Source: CAWBJP01 sp044867425
GTDB taxonomy: Bacteria; Actinomycetota; Acidimicrobiia; IMCC26256; BP-133
NCBI GenBank assembly: GCA_044867425.1
Contig: JBIOUX010000027.1
Span: forward strand, 33,899-97,898
DNA: 64,000 nucleotides
Direction of reading: 5' to 3'
Below the pieces are notes generated by a model that worked only from the letters and a program-made list of their open reading frames with translations, had not been told where the DNA came from and searched no databases. Position numbers and translations under genes: made by a program. Of the stretch, positions 9,264 to 16,622 are shown in pieces; the stretch's first letter is position 1; every line of letters begins with the position of its first letter.

Positions 9264-9307
9264 GGGGGGTGTCGACAGGCGGGTCGATCAGGCGGTGCTG
9301 GTGCTGA

Positions 9308-9919
9308 TCAGGCGCTGACCAGCCGGCGGCGGCCCCCCGGGGTCGCCATGGACGTGCGGGTCACGAGCCACAGGAAGGCGAGACCCATGAGGTCAAGGAG
9401 GTGGCCGGCTTCCGACCCGGCCCCGGCCCGGCCCTTGGACAGATCGATGGTGGTGGTGACGGCCAGGCAGGCCACCAGGGCGCCGACGATGGGCAGCATC
9501 CCGTAGGCCCGGGCCGGCCGCCAGGCGGCGTAGACGAATCCGACGGCCAGAGCCAGATCGAAGGACCCGACGTCCCGGGTCAGGTGCCCGGTCATGCCAT
9601 TGGTGCCGAAGAGGATGGTCGAGATCGCCAGCACGAACTGCACCAGGGCCACCGCCCCCAGCCCCCAGCGCAACGCCGTCGGATCAAGGCGCGACGGTGC
9701 CGGCTCCCGGCCGATGGCGGCCAGGATGGCCGGCGTGAGGTCGGGAATCGGATCGGCCGAGGCGACCCGCACGGCGCGGGTGAAGCCGATGACGTCGGCT
9801 TCCCAGTTCCGGCAGGCCGAGCAGGTGGCCAGATGGCCGGCCAAGGCGGCGGCGTCGATGCCGGTGTCCTCGCCGTCGAGGCGGGCCGAGATGGCGTGTC
9901 GGTAGCGCTCGCATTCCAT
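9308..9919 (-). CDS. ZAS-type anti-sigma-like membrane protein with zf-HC2 zinc finger
   Basis: About 203 residues. The N-terminal cytosolic module has Cys3, then His29, Cys33 and Cys36 (GHLATCSACRNW), the HCC pattern of zinc-binding anti-sigma factors. The C-terminal half has four to five hydrophobic helices. The start is placed at ATG 9919 (MECERYR). An ECF-like promoter at 9929-9954 would begin transcription only a few bases before it, giving a nearly leaderless message; an in-frame ATG at 9937 lies inside that promoter. It is not adjacent to the sigma gene at 12244-12672 but carries the same promoter motif as genes near that factor. Which sigma factor it binds is inference. Confidence 0.75.
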   Translation of the reverse strand: MECERYRHAISARLDGEDTGIDAAALAGHLATCSACRNWEADVIGFTRAVRVASADPIPDLTPAILAAIGREPAPSRLDPTALRWGLGAVALVQFVLAISTILFGTNGMTGHLTRDVGSFDLALAVGFVYAAWRPARAYGMLPIVGALVACLAVTTTIDLSKGRAGAGSEAGHLLDLMGLAFLWLVTRTSMATPGGRRRLVSA

Positions 9920-9928
9920 GCCGAGATT

Positions 9929-9954
9929 GTCGTACATCTGCGACGGAAAGTTCC
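9929..9954 (-). promoter_or_regulatory. ECF-type promoter upstream of the anti-sigma-like gene
   Basis: On the minus strand: GGAACTT (9948-9954), 15-base spacer, CGACAA beginning at 9932. The spacing equals that of the promoters at 12792 and 13056. The expected start site is within about ten bases of ATG 9919. Confidence 0.6.
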
Positions 9955-9996
9955 TGGCGGACCGCCCTTCCTGACCCCAGCGGTAGCTTCGGGGCG

Positions 9997-10413
9997 ATGG
10001 ATCCCGAGTTGTTGCGCGTGTCGCCCAGCTGCGCCATCCCGCTCGAGGAGCTGGAATGGCGTTTCTCGGCCTCGGGGGGGCCCGGAGGCCAGCACGCCAA
10101 CACCGCCAACACCCGGGCCGAGGTGCGCTTCGACATCGCCGGGTCGCCCTCCCTGGGACCCCGCCAGCGGGCCCGGCTGGTGGAGCGATTGGGGCCGGAG
10201 GTGCGGGTGGTGGCTTCGGACGAGCGCTCCCAGGCCCGGAACCGCCAGCTGGCCCTGGAGCGCCTGGCCGCGAGGCTGGCCGAGGCCCTCAAGGTCCAGA
10301 CGCCCCGCCGGCCGACCAAACCCACCCAGGCGTCCCAGCGGGAGCGGGTGGAGGCCAAGCGCCGGCGGGGCGAGGTCAAGCGGGGACGGGCCCGGCCGGG
10401 GCCCGACGACTGA
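9997..10413 (+). CDS. arfB: Alternative ribosome-rescue factor / peptidyl-tRNA hydrolase ArfB
   Basis: A 138-residue class-I release-factor-like protein. The catalytic GGQ tripeptide is at residues 30-32 in SGGPGGQHANTANTR, and a Lys/Arg-rich tail (about 105-138) should enter the empty mRNA channel of stalled ribosomes. Length and architecture match ArfB/YaeJ, which lacks the codon-recognition domains of true release factors. It is followed 5 bases later by the hydrolase at 10419. No strong ribosome site is seen before the ATG. Confidence 0.9.
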   Translation: MDPELLRVSPSCAIPLEELEWRFSASGGPGGQHANTANTRAEVRFDIAGSPSLGPRQRARLVERLGPEVRVVASDERSQARNRQLALERLAARLAEALKVQTPRRPTKPTQASQRERVEAKRRRGEVKRGRARPGPDD

Positions 10414-10418
10414 CGAAG

Positions 10419-11138
10419 GTGCGGATCGTCACCTTCAACGTGAAGCACGGCCGGGTGCTCGACGGCCGGATCGACAACCGGCTGCTGGCGGCGACCTGCG
10501 TCGGCCTGGAGGCGGACGTCCTCGCCCTCCAGGAGGTGGACCGGCGGGCCACCCGGTCGGGTTTCGCCGACCAGGTCCGCCTGGTGGCCCGGGCCACCGG
10601 CCTGTCGGCCGCCTTCGGCGAGGCCGCCCGGCGGGGTCCCATCCGCCGCTACGGCAACGCCCTTCTGGGCCGGGGGTCGCTCTCCGACGTCGAGGTCGTG
10701 GGGTTGCCGCGGCCCGAGCGGGGGGAGTACCGGGTGGCGGTCCTGGCCCGCCTCGAGCTCGATTCCGGGGTCGTCTCCGGCGACGGGACGGCGGTCCTGT
10801 CGGTGGCCGCCACCCACCTGTCGTTCCGCCGGGCGGAAGGGCCGGCCCAACTGGAGGCTCTGGTCCGGCTCCTCGACCGCCGCCCTCTCCCCCGGGTGCT
10901 GCTGGGCGACCTCAACCTCGGCCCCGAGGAGGTCGAGCCGGTGCTGGCCGCGGCCGGCTACCAGATCGCCGCCACCGGCCCGACCTTCCCGGCCCGGACG
11001 CCCCGGAGCCGGATCGACTACGTGGCCGTCGCCGGTCTCGAGGTCGTCTCGGCCGAGACTCCGGAGACGTCGCTCAGCGACCACCGACCCGTGGTGGCCG
11101 AGGTCACCGCCCCAGGTCAGTCGGCGGCGACTGGCTGA
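10419..11138 (+). CDS. Endonuclease/exonuclease/phosphatase (EEP) family metal-dependent hydrolase
   Basis: A 239-residue single-domain EEP protein without signal peptide. Key residues are visible: Asn7 in TFNVKHG, Glu39 in LALQEVDRR, the D-x-N motif in LLGDLNLGP, and the terminal SDHRP. GTG 10419 is used as start because the family core begins at the very next residue; the open frame upstream overlaps arfB. Members cleave phosphodiesters in DNA, RNA, lipids or inositol phosphates, and the substrate here is unknown. Its last 22 bases overlap the 3' end of the convergent gene at 11117. Confidence 0.85.
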   Translation: MRIVTFNVKHGRVLDGRIDNRLLAATCVGLEADVLALQEVDRRATRSGFADQVRLVARATGLSAAFGEAARRGPIRRYGNALLGRGSLSDVEVVGLPRPERGEYRVAVLARLELDSGVVSGDGTAVLSVAATHLSFRRAEGPAQLEALVRLLDRRPLPRVLLGDLNLGPEEVEPVLAAAGYQIAATGPTFPARTPRSRIDYVAVAGLEVVSAETPETSLSDHRPVVAEVTAPGQSAATG

Positions 11139-12241
11139 GGGGGTGGTTCCGCCGCCACCGGGAGGCGGTCGCCGCCGGGCGACAACAGCGGGGCGAAGGC
11201 GCCCACCAGCAGCCCGAGCCCGAGCCCGAGGCCGATGGCCACGGACAGGCGGGCCAGCCAGTAGGGGGCGTCGGTGGCCACCTGGGAGCGGCCCAGCACG
11301 TTGATGTCGCCGATGGCGCCGAGGGCGAAGAGGACGCCGGCCCCGGCGGCCAGGGCGGGACCGGCCCGGGTGTCGCCCCGGTAGAGCAACACCGAGGCCA
11401 CGACGGCGGTGACCCAGCCGGCCACGGCCAGGAGGTTCTTGACCGCCGCCTGCCCCAGCGAGGAGCCGACGTTGCTGGCCAGACCGTTCAGGCGGGCGAC
11501 GTCGAGGACGACCAGGGCGGCCAGCGCCACCACCATGGCCACGTGGGCCACCTGGGTCCGTTTGGCTCCCGGACCCAGCACCACTCCGGCCAGCGCCAGG
11601 CCGAAGAGGGCGGCGATGACCAGCCAGGGCAGGTTGGACGGCCCCGGGATCCAGGCCAGGTCGCCCTTGACCAGGATCCTGTCCTGGCCGACCAGGAAGG
11701 GGACCTCCCAAGCCGGGATGATCACGTGCTCCTTGCCGGGAGCGGCCTGCACCGGCCCCGGGGGCTGGAGTCCCATGAAGTGGACCCGGTGGTCGTGCCA
11801 GCGGACCTGGTTGGCGTCCGACACCTTCCTCCACTCCGGAGCCGCCTTGGCGTCGGCGGCGGCCGGCACCTGGGTGGTGGGGAGCCGGGCACGGTTCAGG
11901 TAGGTGGCGGGGGAGTGCACGTTCTCGAAGACGCCGTCAGGCCCCACCCGCAGATAGGGCTCCTGGGCGTAGCCCAGCACCACCAGCTCGTCCCGGGAGG
12001 TGTTGGTGAGCAGGAGCCGGTTCCCGGCCTCGACGACCTCGACTTTGATCCCGGACCGCTTGGGTTCCACAGCGGTGATGCGGGTGCGGTAGTTGCTGGG
12101 CGACGCCCCGTTGAGGGCGTGGGCGAAAGCGGGCGGAGCGGTGAGAGCCACCAGCCCCACCGCCAGCCACGAGGCGCGACGAACCAGACGCATGTGCCGG
12201 TAGTCGCTTCTCATCACGCGTAAGTTCCTGCTCACATCCAT
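11117..12241 (-). CDS. Exported/membrane protein coupled to the ECF sigma factor, function unknown
   Basis: 374 residues. A signal sequence (about 17-42, ending APPAFAHA) is followed by an extracytoplasmic domain (about 42-210) with no family I recognise. About five transmembrane helices (about 212-350) and a Pro-rich tail follow. ATG 12241 lies two bases after the sigma-factor stop, with GGAG five bases upstream, so the two are cotranscribed and probably coupled. Position and topology suggest an envelope sensor or partner of the sigma factor, for example a non-canonical anti-sigma protein. The closeness of copC-copD and ycnI genes suggests a copper or redox signal. Both points are inference. 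Confidence 0.7.
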   Translation of the reverse strand: MDVSRNLRVMRSDYRHMRLVRRASWLAVGLVALTAPPAFAHALNGASPSNYRTRITAVEPKRSGIKVEVVEAGNRLLLTNTSRDELVVLGYAQEPYLRVGPDGVFENVHSPATYLNRARLPTTQVPAAADAKAAPEWRKVSDANQVRWHDHRVHFMGLQPPGPVQAAPGKEHVIIPAWEVPFLVGQDRILVKGDLAWIPGPSNLPWLVIAALFGLALAGVVLGPGAKRTQVAHVAMVVALAALVVLDVARLNGLASNVGSSLGQAAVKNLLAVAGWVTAVVASVLLYRGDTRAGPALAAGAGVLFALGAIGDINVLGRSQVATDAPYWLARLSVAIGLGLGLGLLVGAFAPLLSPGGDRLPVAAEPPPQPVAAD

Positions 12242-12243
12242 CC

Positions 12244-12672
12244 TCACTCCGAGCTGGCCTCGCTCAAGCGGGCGATGAGGTCGGCCCGGGCCCGGGCCAC
12301 CCGGGAGCGGATGGTACCCACCGGGCAGTCGCAAACCTCCGCGGCCTCGCCGTAGGACAGGCCCAGGACCTGGGTGAGCACGAAGGCCTGTCGCCGATCG
12401 GGGTCGAGCCCGGCGAGGAGGGCTTCGACGGGGATGGCCCGGGTCGGGTCGGCCAGCGGCTCGGGGCGCTCCAGCCGGGTGACCAGGCGCCGCCGCCGGC
12501 GCAGGTCGCGGATGGCATCGGCGCAGGTGCGCCGGGCGATGGACAGCAGCCAGGTGCGGGCGGAGGACTCACCCCGGTATCCGGGCAGGGCCCGGTACGC
12601 CCGGAGGAAGACCTCCTGGGTGACATCGTCGGCCGCCTCCCGGCTGACCAGCTGGGCGCAGAGCCGCCACAC
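12244..12672 (-). CDS. ECF-family RNA polymerase sigma factor
   Basis: From GTG 12672 the frame gives 142 residues covering part of region 2 (DDVTQEVFLRAYRALPGYRG, RTWLLSIARRTCADAIRD) and region 4 (LTQVLGLSYGEAAEVCDCPV, then GTIRSRVARARADLIARL). The homologous N-terminus continues upstream to about 12759 (TDELTSLLLAARDGDRPALA), but no ATG, GTG or TTG is in frame there before a stop. Only ACG codons follow a GGAGGA site, so the true start may be unusual. It is coupled to the membrane protein at 11117-12241. Its likely targets are the GGAACT/CGAC promoters at 9929, 12792 and 13056. Confidence 0.9.
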   Translation of the reverse strand: MWRLCAQLVSREAADDVTQEVFLRAYRALPGYRGESSARTWLLSIARRTCADAIRDLRRRRRLVTRLERPEPLADPTRAIPVEALLAGLDPDRRQAFVLTQVLGLSYGEAAEVCDCPVGTIRSRVARARADLIARLSEASSE

Positions 12673-12791
12673 CTCCGCCTGGCTGTTGCGGATCCAGGCG
12701 GCCAGGGCGGGCCGGTCGCCGTCGCGGGCGGCCAGCAGCAGGGAGGTGAGCTCGTCCGTCGTTCCTCCGAGGAAGTTCCGGGCACGGACCG

Positions 12792-12819
12792 GGAACTCCG
12801 GACACTACCCGCACGACTA
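12792..12819 (+). promoter_or_regulatory. ECF-type promoter, distal to copC-copD
   Basis: GGAACTC (12792-12798), 15-base spacer, CGACTA (12814-12819). Same spacing as at 13056 and 9929. No good gene starts within 250 bases downstream, so it either gives a long leader for the CopC-CopD gene or a short RNA. Confidence 0.5.
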
Positions 12820-13055
12820 ATGGCGTCGTGGTTACCAGCCGTCGCTGAGCCGGCTGTGGACCGGCGGGACATCGAGTTACCGGACCCAGGTTGCCTCCCC
12901 TCGGCCTCTAGGTCCAGTGCCGTCCCGCCCGCCCACCCGGCCCGGCGCCGGCCCGCCACCCGGCCCCCCCAGTGGCCGGACCATGCCAGGTTGCCGGGGC
13001 GGACGCCCGTCTCCCTTCTCCGGGCGTCCGCACCGGTCACCTCATGCGTGGGGTT

Positions 13056-13083
13056 GGAACTTCCAGAGGGCGACGGACGACTA
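13056..13083 (+). promoter_or_regulatory. ECF-type promoter of the CopC-CopD fusion gene
   Basis: GGAACTT (13056-13062), 15-base spacer, CGACTA (13078-13083). The predicted start site lies just before the GGAGG ribosome site and the GTG at 13092, giving a very short leader. Confidence 0.6.
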
Positions 13084-13091
13084 TTGGAGGC

Positions 13092-14795
13092 GTGAGACGC
13101 GCTCTCCTTGTCGTCGCGCTCGCCACCCTGGGGTTGGTGCTGCCCGCCGCCCCCGCCTTCGCCCACGCCCAGCTGCTGTCCACGGAGCCCGTGGGTGGCA
13201 CGGCCGGGGATGCCCCCAAGCAGGTCATGCTGAAGTTCAGCGAGGCCGTCCAGGTGTCCCAGGCCGGTGTGCGGGTCTTCGACGGCGATGCCAAACGGGT
13301 CACCACCGAGACCGCCCGTCACGCCCGCGGCAAGTCGGACGAGGTGGTGCTGCCCCTGCCCGACCTGGACAACGGCGTCTACGTGGTCACCTGGCGGGTC
13401 ACGTCGGCCGACTCGCACCCCGTCCACGGGGCCTTCACGTTCCGGGTCGGTCCCGTGCCCGCGGCGGGCAGCGACGACCAGGCCCTGGCCCGCAAGCTGC
13501 TGGCCGCCGACGGGGGTGACACCGCGGTGGGCGCCGCCTACAGCCTGCTGCGCTTCCTGGCCTACGGCTCGCTCCTGCTGCTGGTGGGCACCCTCGTGTT
13601 CCTCGGCGTCATCTGGCCGGCCGGGCAGCGGGTGGCCCGGGCCCGCCACCTGCTGATGTGGGCTTTCGGCGTGCTTGGGGGCGCCACCGTCCTCGGCATC
13701 CCCACCCAGGCGCTCTACGCCAACGGGCTCGGGATCGGGGACCTGTCCTCGGTGGGCAGCCACATGTTCGACAGCCGCTTCGGCCAGGTGTGGGGCGCCC
13801 GCCTCCTGTTGCTGGGCGTGCTGGCCGTCGTACTGGTGGCGTTCCGACGGTGGACGGCCCGCAGCCCCGAGGACGCCGCCCCGCCCCCGACGCTGCTGGC
13901 CGGTGCCGGGCTGGTGGCCGCCGGCCTGCTCCTCACCCCCGCCCTGGCCGGCCACGCCGCCACCCGTGACCTCGTCCCGCTGGCCATCGCCTCCGACGTC
14001 GTGCACCTGGGATCGGTGAGCTTGTGGCTGGGTGGCCTGGTGTGCCTGGTGGCGTGCGTCCTGCCCCGCCGTCGGGCCGGCGAGCTCTCGGAGGTGGTGC
14101 CCCGCTTCTCCCGCCTGGCCGGGATGGCGGTGGCGACGATCCTGGTGACGGGGGTCTTCCAGGGGTGGCGGGAGGTGGGCTCCAAGGCCGCCCTGACGTC
14201 GACCACCTATGGCCGCCTGCTGATGGTGAAGTTCGCCCTCTTCAGTCTGATGGTGGGGCTCGGGTTCCTCAGCCGCCGGTGGGTCCACGCCCGCTACCGG
14301 GTGCCGGCGCTCCAGCTCTCCCCCGGACCGGGGACAGCGGCGGCCGGCCAGGACGCCGAGACGGTGTCACGGCTCCGGCGGAGCGTCGGGGCGGAAACCG
14401 TGGTGGCGGTGGTCGTCCTGGCCGTCACGTCCCTGCTGGTGGCGGCCGAGCCGGCCCGCTCCGCCCTGGCCCGGCCCTTCTCGGCCGAGATGACCACCGA
14501 GGATGTCCTGATCGACGTGATCGTCGACCCAGCGAAGGCAGGCCCGACCACCTTCCACTTCTACACGCTCACCCGCGACGGAGCGGTCGAGGATGTGGCC
14601 GAATTCAATGCCAACCTGCGCCTGCCGGCGGCGGACGTGGGGCCGTTGCCGCTCAACATCCAGAAGGTCGCTCCCGGTCACTTCGCCGCCTATGGGTCCG
14701 AGCTGCCCCTCCGGGGGAGCTGGCAGCTCGAGGCAGTGGTCCGCCTGACCGAGATCGACCAGGTGCGGGCGACCACCACCATTCCGGTCCGCTGA
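13092..14795 (+). CDS. CopC-CopD fusion (YcnJ-like) copper handling/transport protein
   Basis: 567 residues. Signal peptide 1-24 releases a CopC domain whose mature N-terminus is His25 (HAQLLSTEP). CopC ends with the conserved DSHPVHGAF (107-115), so the usual Cu(II) ligands are present. About eight transmembrane helices of the CopD domain follow (about 140-460), then a C-terminal extracytoplasmic domain (about 470-567, TTFHFYTLTRDG). GTG 13092 has GGAGG directly upstream and follows an ECF promoter. The next gene encodes a YcnI-like protein, a pairing common in copper-acquisition loci. A role in copper import or delivery is inferred from family and context. Confidence 0.88.
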   Translation: MRRALLVVALATLGLVLPAAPAFAHAQLLSTEPVGGTAGDAPKQVMLKFSEAVQVSQAGVRVFDGDAKRVTTETARHARGKSDEVVLPLPDLDNGVYVVTWRVTSADSHPVHGAFTFRVGPVPAAGSDDQALARKLLAADGGDTAVGAAYSLLRFLAYGSLLLLVGTLVFLGVIWPAGQRVARARHLLMWAFGVLGGATVLGIPTQALYANGLGIGDLSSVGSHMFDSRFGQVWGARLLLLGVLAVVLVAFRRWTARSPEDAAPPPTLLAGAGLVAAGLLLTPALAGHAATRDLVPLAIASDVVHLGSVSLWLGGLVCLVACVLPRRRAGELSEVVPRFSRLAGMAVATILVTGVFQGWREVGSKAALTSTTYGRLLMVKFALFSLMVGLGFLSRRWVHARYRVPALQLSPGPGTAAAGQDAETVSRLRRSVGAETVVAVVVLAVTSLLVAAEPARSALARPFSAEMTTEDVLIDVIVDPAKAGPTTFHFYTLTRDGAVEDVAEFNANLRLPAADVGPLPLNIQKVAPGHFAAYGSELPLRGSWQLEAVVRLTEIDQVRATTTIPVR

Positions 14796-14812
14796 CAGAA
14801 ACGAGAACAACG

Positions 14813-15535
14813 ATGACCCGCAAGACCCTGGTCGCGGTGGTAGCGCTGGCCCTCGGGGCGGTGGCCGCCCCGGCGAGCGCCCACGTGACCGTCAACCCCC
14901 GGGAGGCGACCAAGGGCGGCTTCGCCAAGCTCGCCTTCCGGGTCCCCAACGAACGGCCCGACTCGGGCACCACCAAGGTCGAGGTGTCCTTCCCCGTCGA
15001 TCATCCCCTCGCCTTCCTGAACGTTCGGCCCGTGCCCGGGTGGACGTACACGGTCGAGCGCCAGAAGCTGGCCACCCCCATCAAGTCGGAGGAGCCGGGC
15101 GAGGAGGACGTCACCGAGTACATCTCCAAGATCACCTGGTCGGGCGGGACCATCGGCCCCGGGGAGTTCCAGGAGTTCGAGGTCTCAGGCGGGCCGCTCC
15201 CCGAGGACGTCGACCAGATCCTCTTCAAGGCCATCCAGACCTACGCCTCGGGTGAGGTCGTTCGCTGGATCGAGGAGGCGGGCCCCAGCGGCCAGGAGCC
15301 GGAACTTCCCGCGCCCGTCCTCAAGCTCGTCGCCGGTGAGGACGAGCACGCCGCCGCCCAGCCCGCGGGCGACACCACCGAGACGACGGCGGCGGAGCAG
15401 GCGGGCACGACCACCAACACCAGCGACGACGGTGGCGTCAACGGCCTGGGCGTCTTCGCCCTGGTGGTGGCCGGCGTCGCCCTCGTGCTCTCCGGCGGTG
15501 CCCTCCTGCGCCGGAACAAACCAGCCAGCGAGTAG
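14813..15535 (+). CDS. YcnI-like (DUF1775) exported protein with C-terminal membrane anchor
   Basis: 240 residues. The signal peptide ends at PASA so that the mature protein begins with His24 (HVTVNPREA). In YcnI-type proteins an N-terminal His is a copper ligand. The immunoglobulin-like domain spans about 24-175. A Thr/Ala/Glu-rich linker and one transmembrane helix (about 207-230) with a basic tail follow. It starts 17 bases after the CopC-CopD stop and should be cotranscribed with it. A 10-bp-stem hairpin follows the stop. Copper metallochaperone function is inferred from the family. Confidence 0.85.
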   Translation: MTRKTLVAVVALALGAVAAPASAHVTVNPREATKGGFAKLAFRVPNERPDSGTTKVEVSFPVDHPLAFLNVRPVPGWTYTVERQKLATPIKSEEPGEEDVTEYISKITWSGGTIGPGEFQEFEVSGGPLPEDVDQILFKAIQTYASGEVVRWIEEAGPSGQEPELPAPVLKLVAGEDEHAAAQPAGDTTETTAAEQAGTTTNTSDDGGVNGLGVFALVVAGVALVLSGGALLRRNKPASE

Positions 15536-15543
15536 CCACACGC

Positions 15544-15577
15544 GAGGAAGGGGCGGCCGGCACGCCACCCCTTCCTC
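15544..15577 (+). terminator. Hairpin terminator after the copC-copD/ycnI pair
   Basis: Perfect 10-bp stem GAGGAAGGGG/CCCCTTCCTC with a 14-base loop, 8 bases after the stop codon. There is no T-run, as is common in GC-rich actinobacteria. Confidence 0.6.
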
Positions 15578-15670
15578 CTCAGTCACCCACCCGACGAGCA
15601 ACTTCGAAGTGTTGGTCGCCTGCCGGGGCCAGGAAGTTCCCGGATTCACGAATCGCACTGGGGAGGAACA

Positions 15671-16129
15671 GTGGAGCGCACAACGATCCTGCGACTGGCC
15701 GGAGCCGGCCTGGCCGCCATCCTGGCCGCCGTCCCGGGCGTGGCCTGGGCGCACGCCACCTTCGTCAACGGCAGCGCGCCGGCCAACGCCGACCAGACCC
15801 TCACCCTGGACGTGCCCGAGGAGAAGGGACCGGACGTCCACAACCAGAAGGTGATCGTCGAGGTGCCCGGCGGCTTCGCCGTGGCCGGCTGCTCCACCCC
15901 GGCCGGGTGGGCCTGCGGGTCGCAGGCGGGGACCAAGGGCCGGACGGTGGTGACCTTCACCCGGGGCGCCGCCCCGGTGGAGACCCGCTTCGACCTCCAG
16001 GTGCGCACGCCGGCCAAGGCCGGGGACTATCCCTTCGAGGTCAACCAGTTCTACGACGACGGCTCGACGGCGCGCTGGGACGGGCCGCCGGACTCAGACA
16101 CCCCGGCGCCGGTCCTGAGGGTCGGCTAA
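15671..16129 (+). CDS. Second, soluble YcnI-like (DUF1775) exported protein
   Basis: 152 residues from GTG 15671, preceded by GGGGAGG at a suitable distance. The signal peptide (1-27, ending GVAWA) leaves His28 as mature N-terminus (HATFVNGSAP), again the YcnI arrangement. Unlike the gene at 14813 it has no C-terminal linker or membrane helix and so should be free outside the membrane. It carries two Cys (GCSTPAGWACGS). It is separated from the first ycnI by a terminator, so it has its own promoter. Upstream GGAAGTT resembles the ECF -35, but the -10 does not match. Confidence 0.8.
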   Translation: MERTTILRLAGAGLAAILAAVPGVAWAHATFVNGSAPANADQTLTLDVPEEKGPDVHNQKVIVEVPGGFAVAGCSTPAGWACGSQAGTKGRTVVTFTRGAAPVETRFDLQVRTPAKAGDYPFEVNQFYDDGSTARWDGPPDSDTPAPVLRVG

Positions 16130-16192
16130 GTTCCCGCCGGACGCGAAGAAGCCAGAAGTTTCCAGGCGCAAGGGAGTGGGCACGTAACCATC

Positions 16193-16612
16193 ATGCGCAA
16201 CGTATGGAAGGGTCTCGTCATCGGTGGGTTGACGGGGGTGGCCGCCGGGGTGCTGATCGACATCCTGGAGGGCGCCGTCGAACGGGCGGGGACAGCCCGG
16301 GATGAGTTCCGGGAGCGGGCCCCCGAGCTGAAGGAGAGGGCCCGCCACATGGCCGAGGTCGCCGGCGAGCGCCTCAAGGAGGCGGGGCTTCCGGAGAGGG
16401 CGCGGCATGCCGCCGAGCGGGCGGCCGAGCGGGTGAAGGAGGCCGACCTGGCTGAGAAGGCCCGTCACGCCGCCGAGGTGGCGGCGGAGCGGGTGAAGGA
16501 GGCCGACCTCCCCGAGAAGGCCCGCCACGCGGCCGAGGTCGCTCGGGAGAAGGCCAAGGAAGTGGACCTCACCGAGTTGACCGAGAAGGCCAAGGGGGTC
16601 ACCCGGCACTGA
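16193..16612 (+). CDS. Small membrane-tethered protein with four 20-residue amphipathic repeats
   Basis: 139 residues. A hydrophobic N-terminal segment (about 6-24, GLVIGGLTGVAAGVLIDIL) resembles YtxH-type anchors. Residues 49-128 are four 20-residue units of the form RARHAAERAAERVKEADLAE, predicted long amphipathic helices. The pattern recalls YtxH and LEA-like stress proteins. Function unknown; a stress-related or envelope-spacing role would be a guess. It stands alone between the ycnI block and a convergent merR gene. The ribosome site is weak. Confidence 0.6.
   Translation: MRNVWKGLVIGGLTGVAAGVLIDILEGAVERAGTARDEFRERAPELKERARHMAEVAGERLKEAGLPERARHAAERAAERVKEADLAEKARHAAEVAAERVKEADLPEKARHAAEVAREKAKEVDLTELTEKAKGVTRH
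16337..16576 (+). repeat. Four in-frame 60-base direct repeats
   Basis: The four 20-residue units of the protein at 16193-16612 are also near-identical at DNA level, especially units 2 to 4. This indicates recent tandem expansion within the reading frame. Confidence 0.75.
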
Positions 16613-16622
16613 CCGGGAGCGG

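Larger units (their letters stand above)
12673..13091. other. 419-base region with sigma N-terminal extension and two tandem ECF promoters
   Basis: Bases 12673-12759 still look coding on the minus strand (N-terminal part of the sigma factor). Bases 12792-13083 hold two plus-strand promoters of the same type. Open frames between them are Arg/Pro-rich and look non-coding, so this part may be a long leader or a small untranslated transcript. Confidence 0.5.

Noticed and set aside
9401..12223. Plus-strand open frame of 940 codons
   Set aside because: It lies antisense to or out of frame with the anti-sigma-like, arfB, EEP and membrane-protein genes. The product is Gly/Pro/Arg-rich with no motif. 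A high-GC artefact.
12820..13095. 91-codon frame right after the distal ECF promoter
   Set aside because: No ribosome site, Arg/Pro-rich, and the predicted start site lies at or past its ATG. Kept as possible leader RNA only.
12264..14288. Minus-strand open frame of 674 codons
   Set aside because: It covers the sigma gene out of frame and the CopC-CopD gene in antisense. Composition is typical of antisense to GC-rich coding.
15631..15660. Possible fourth ECF promoter (GGAAGTT) before the second ycnI
   Set aside because: At the fixed spacing the -10 reads CGCACT rather than CGAC, and the -35 differs at one base. Too weak.
16337..16576. Regular 60-base repeats considered as a CRISPR array
   Set aside because: No spacers; the units are contiguous and in one reading frame.
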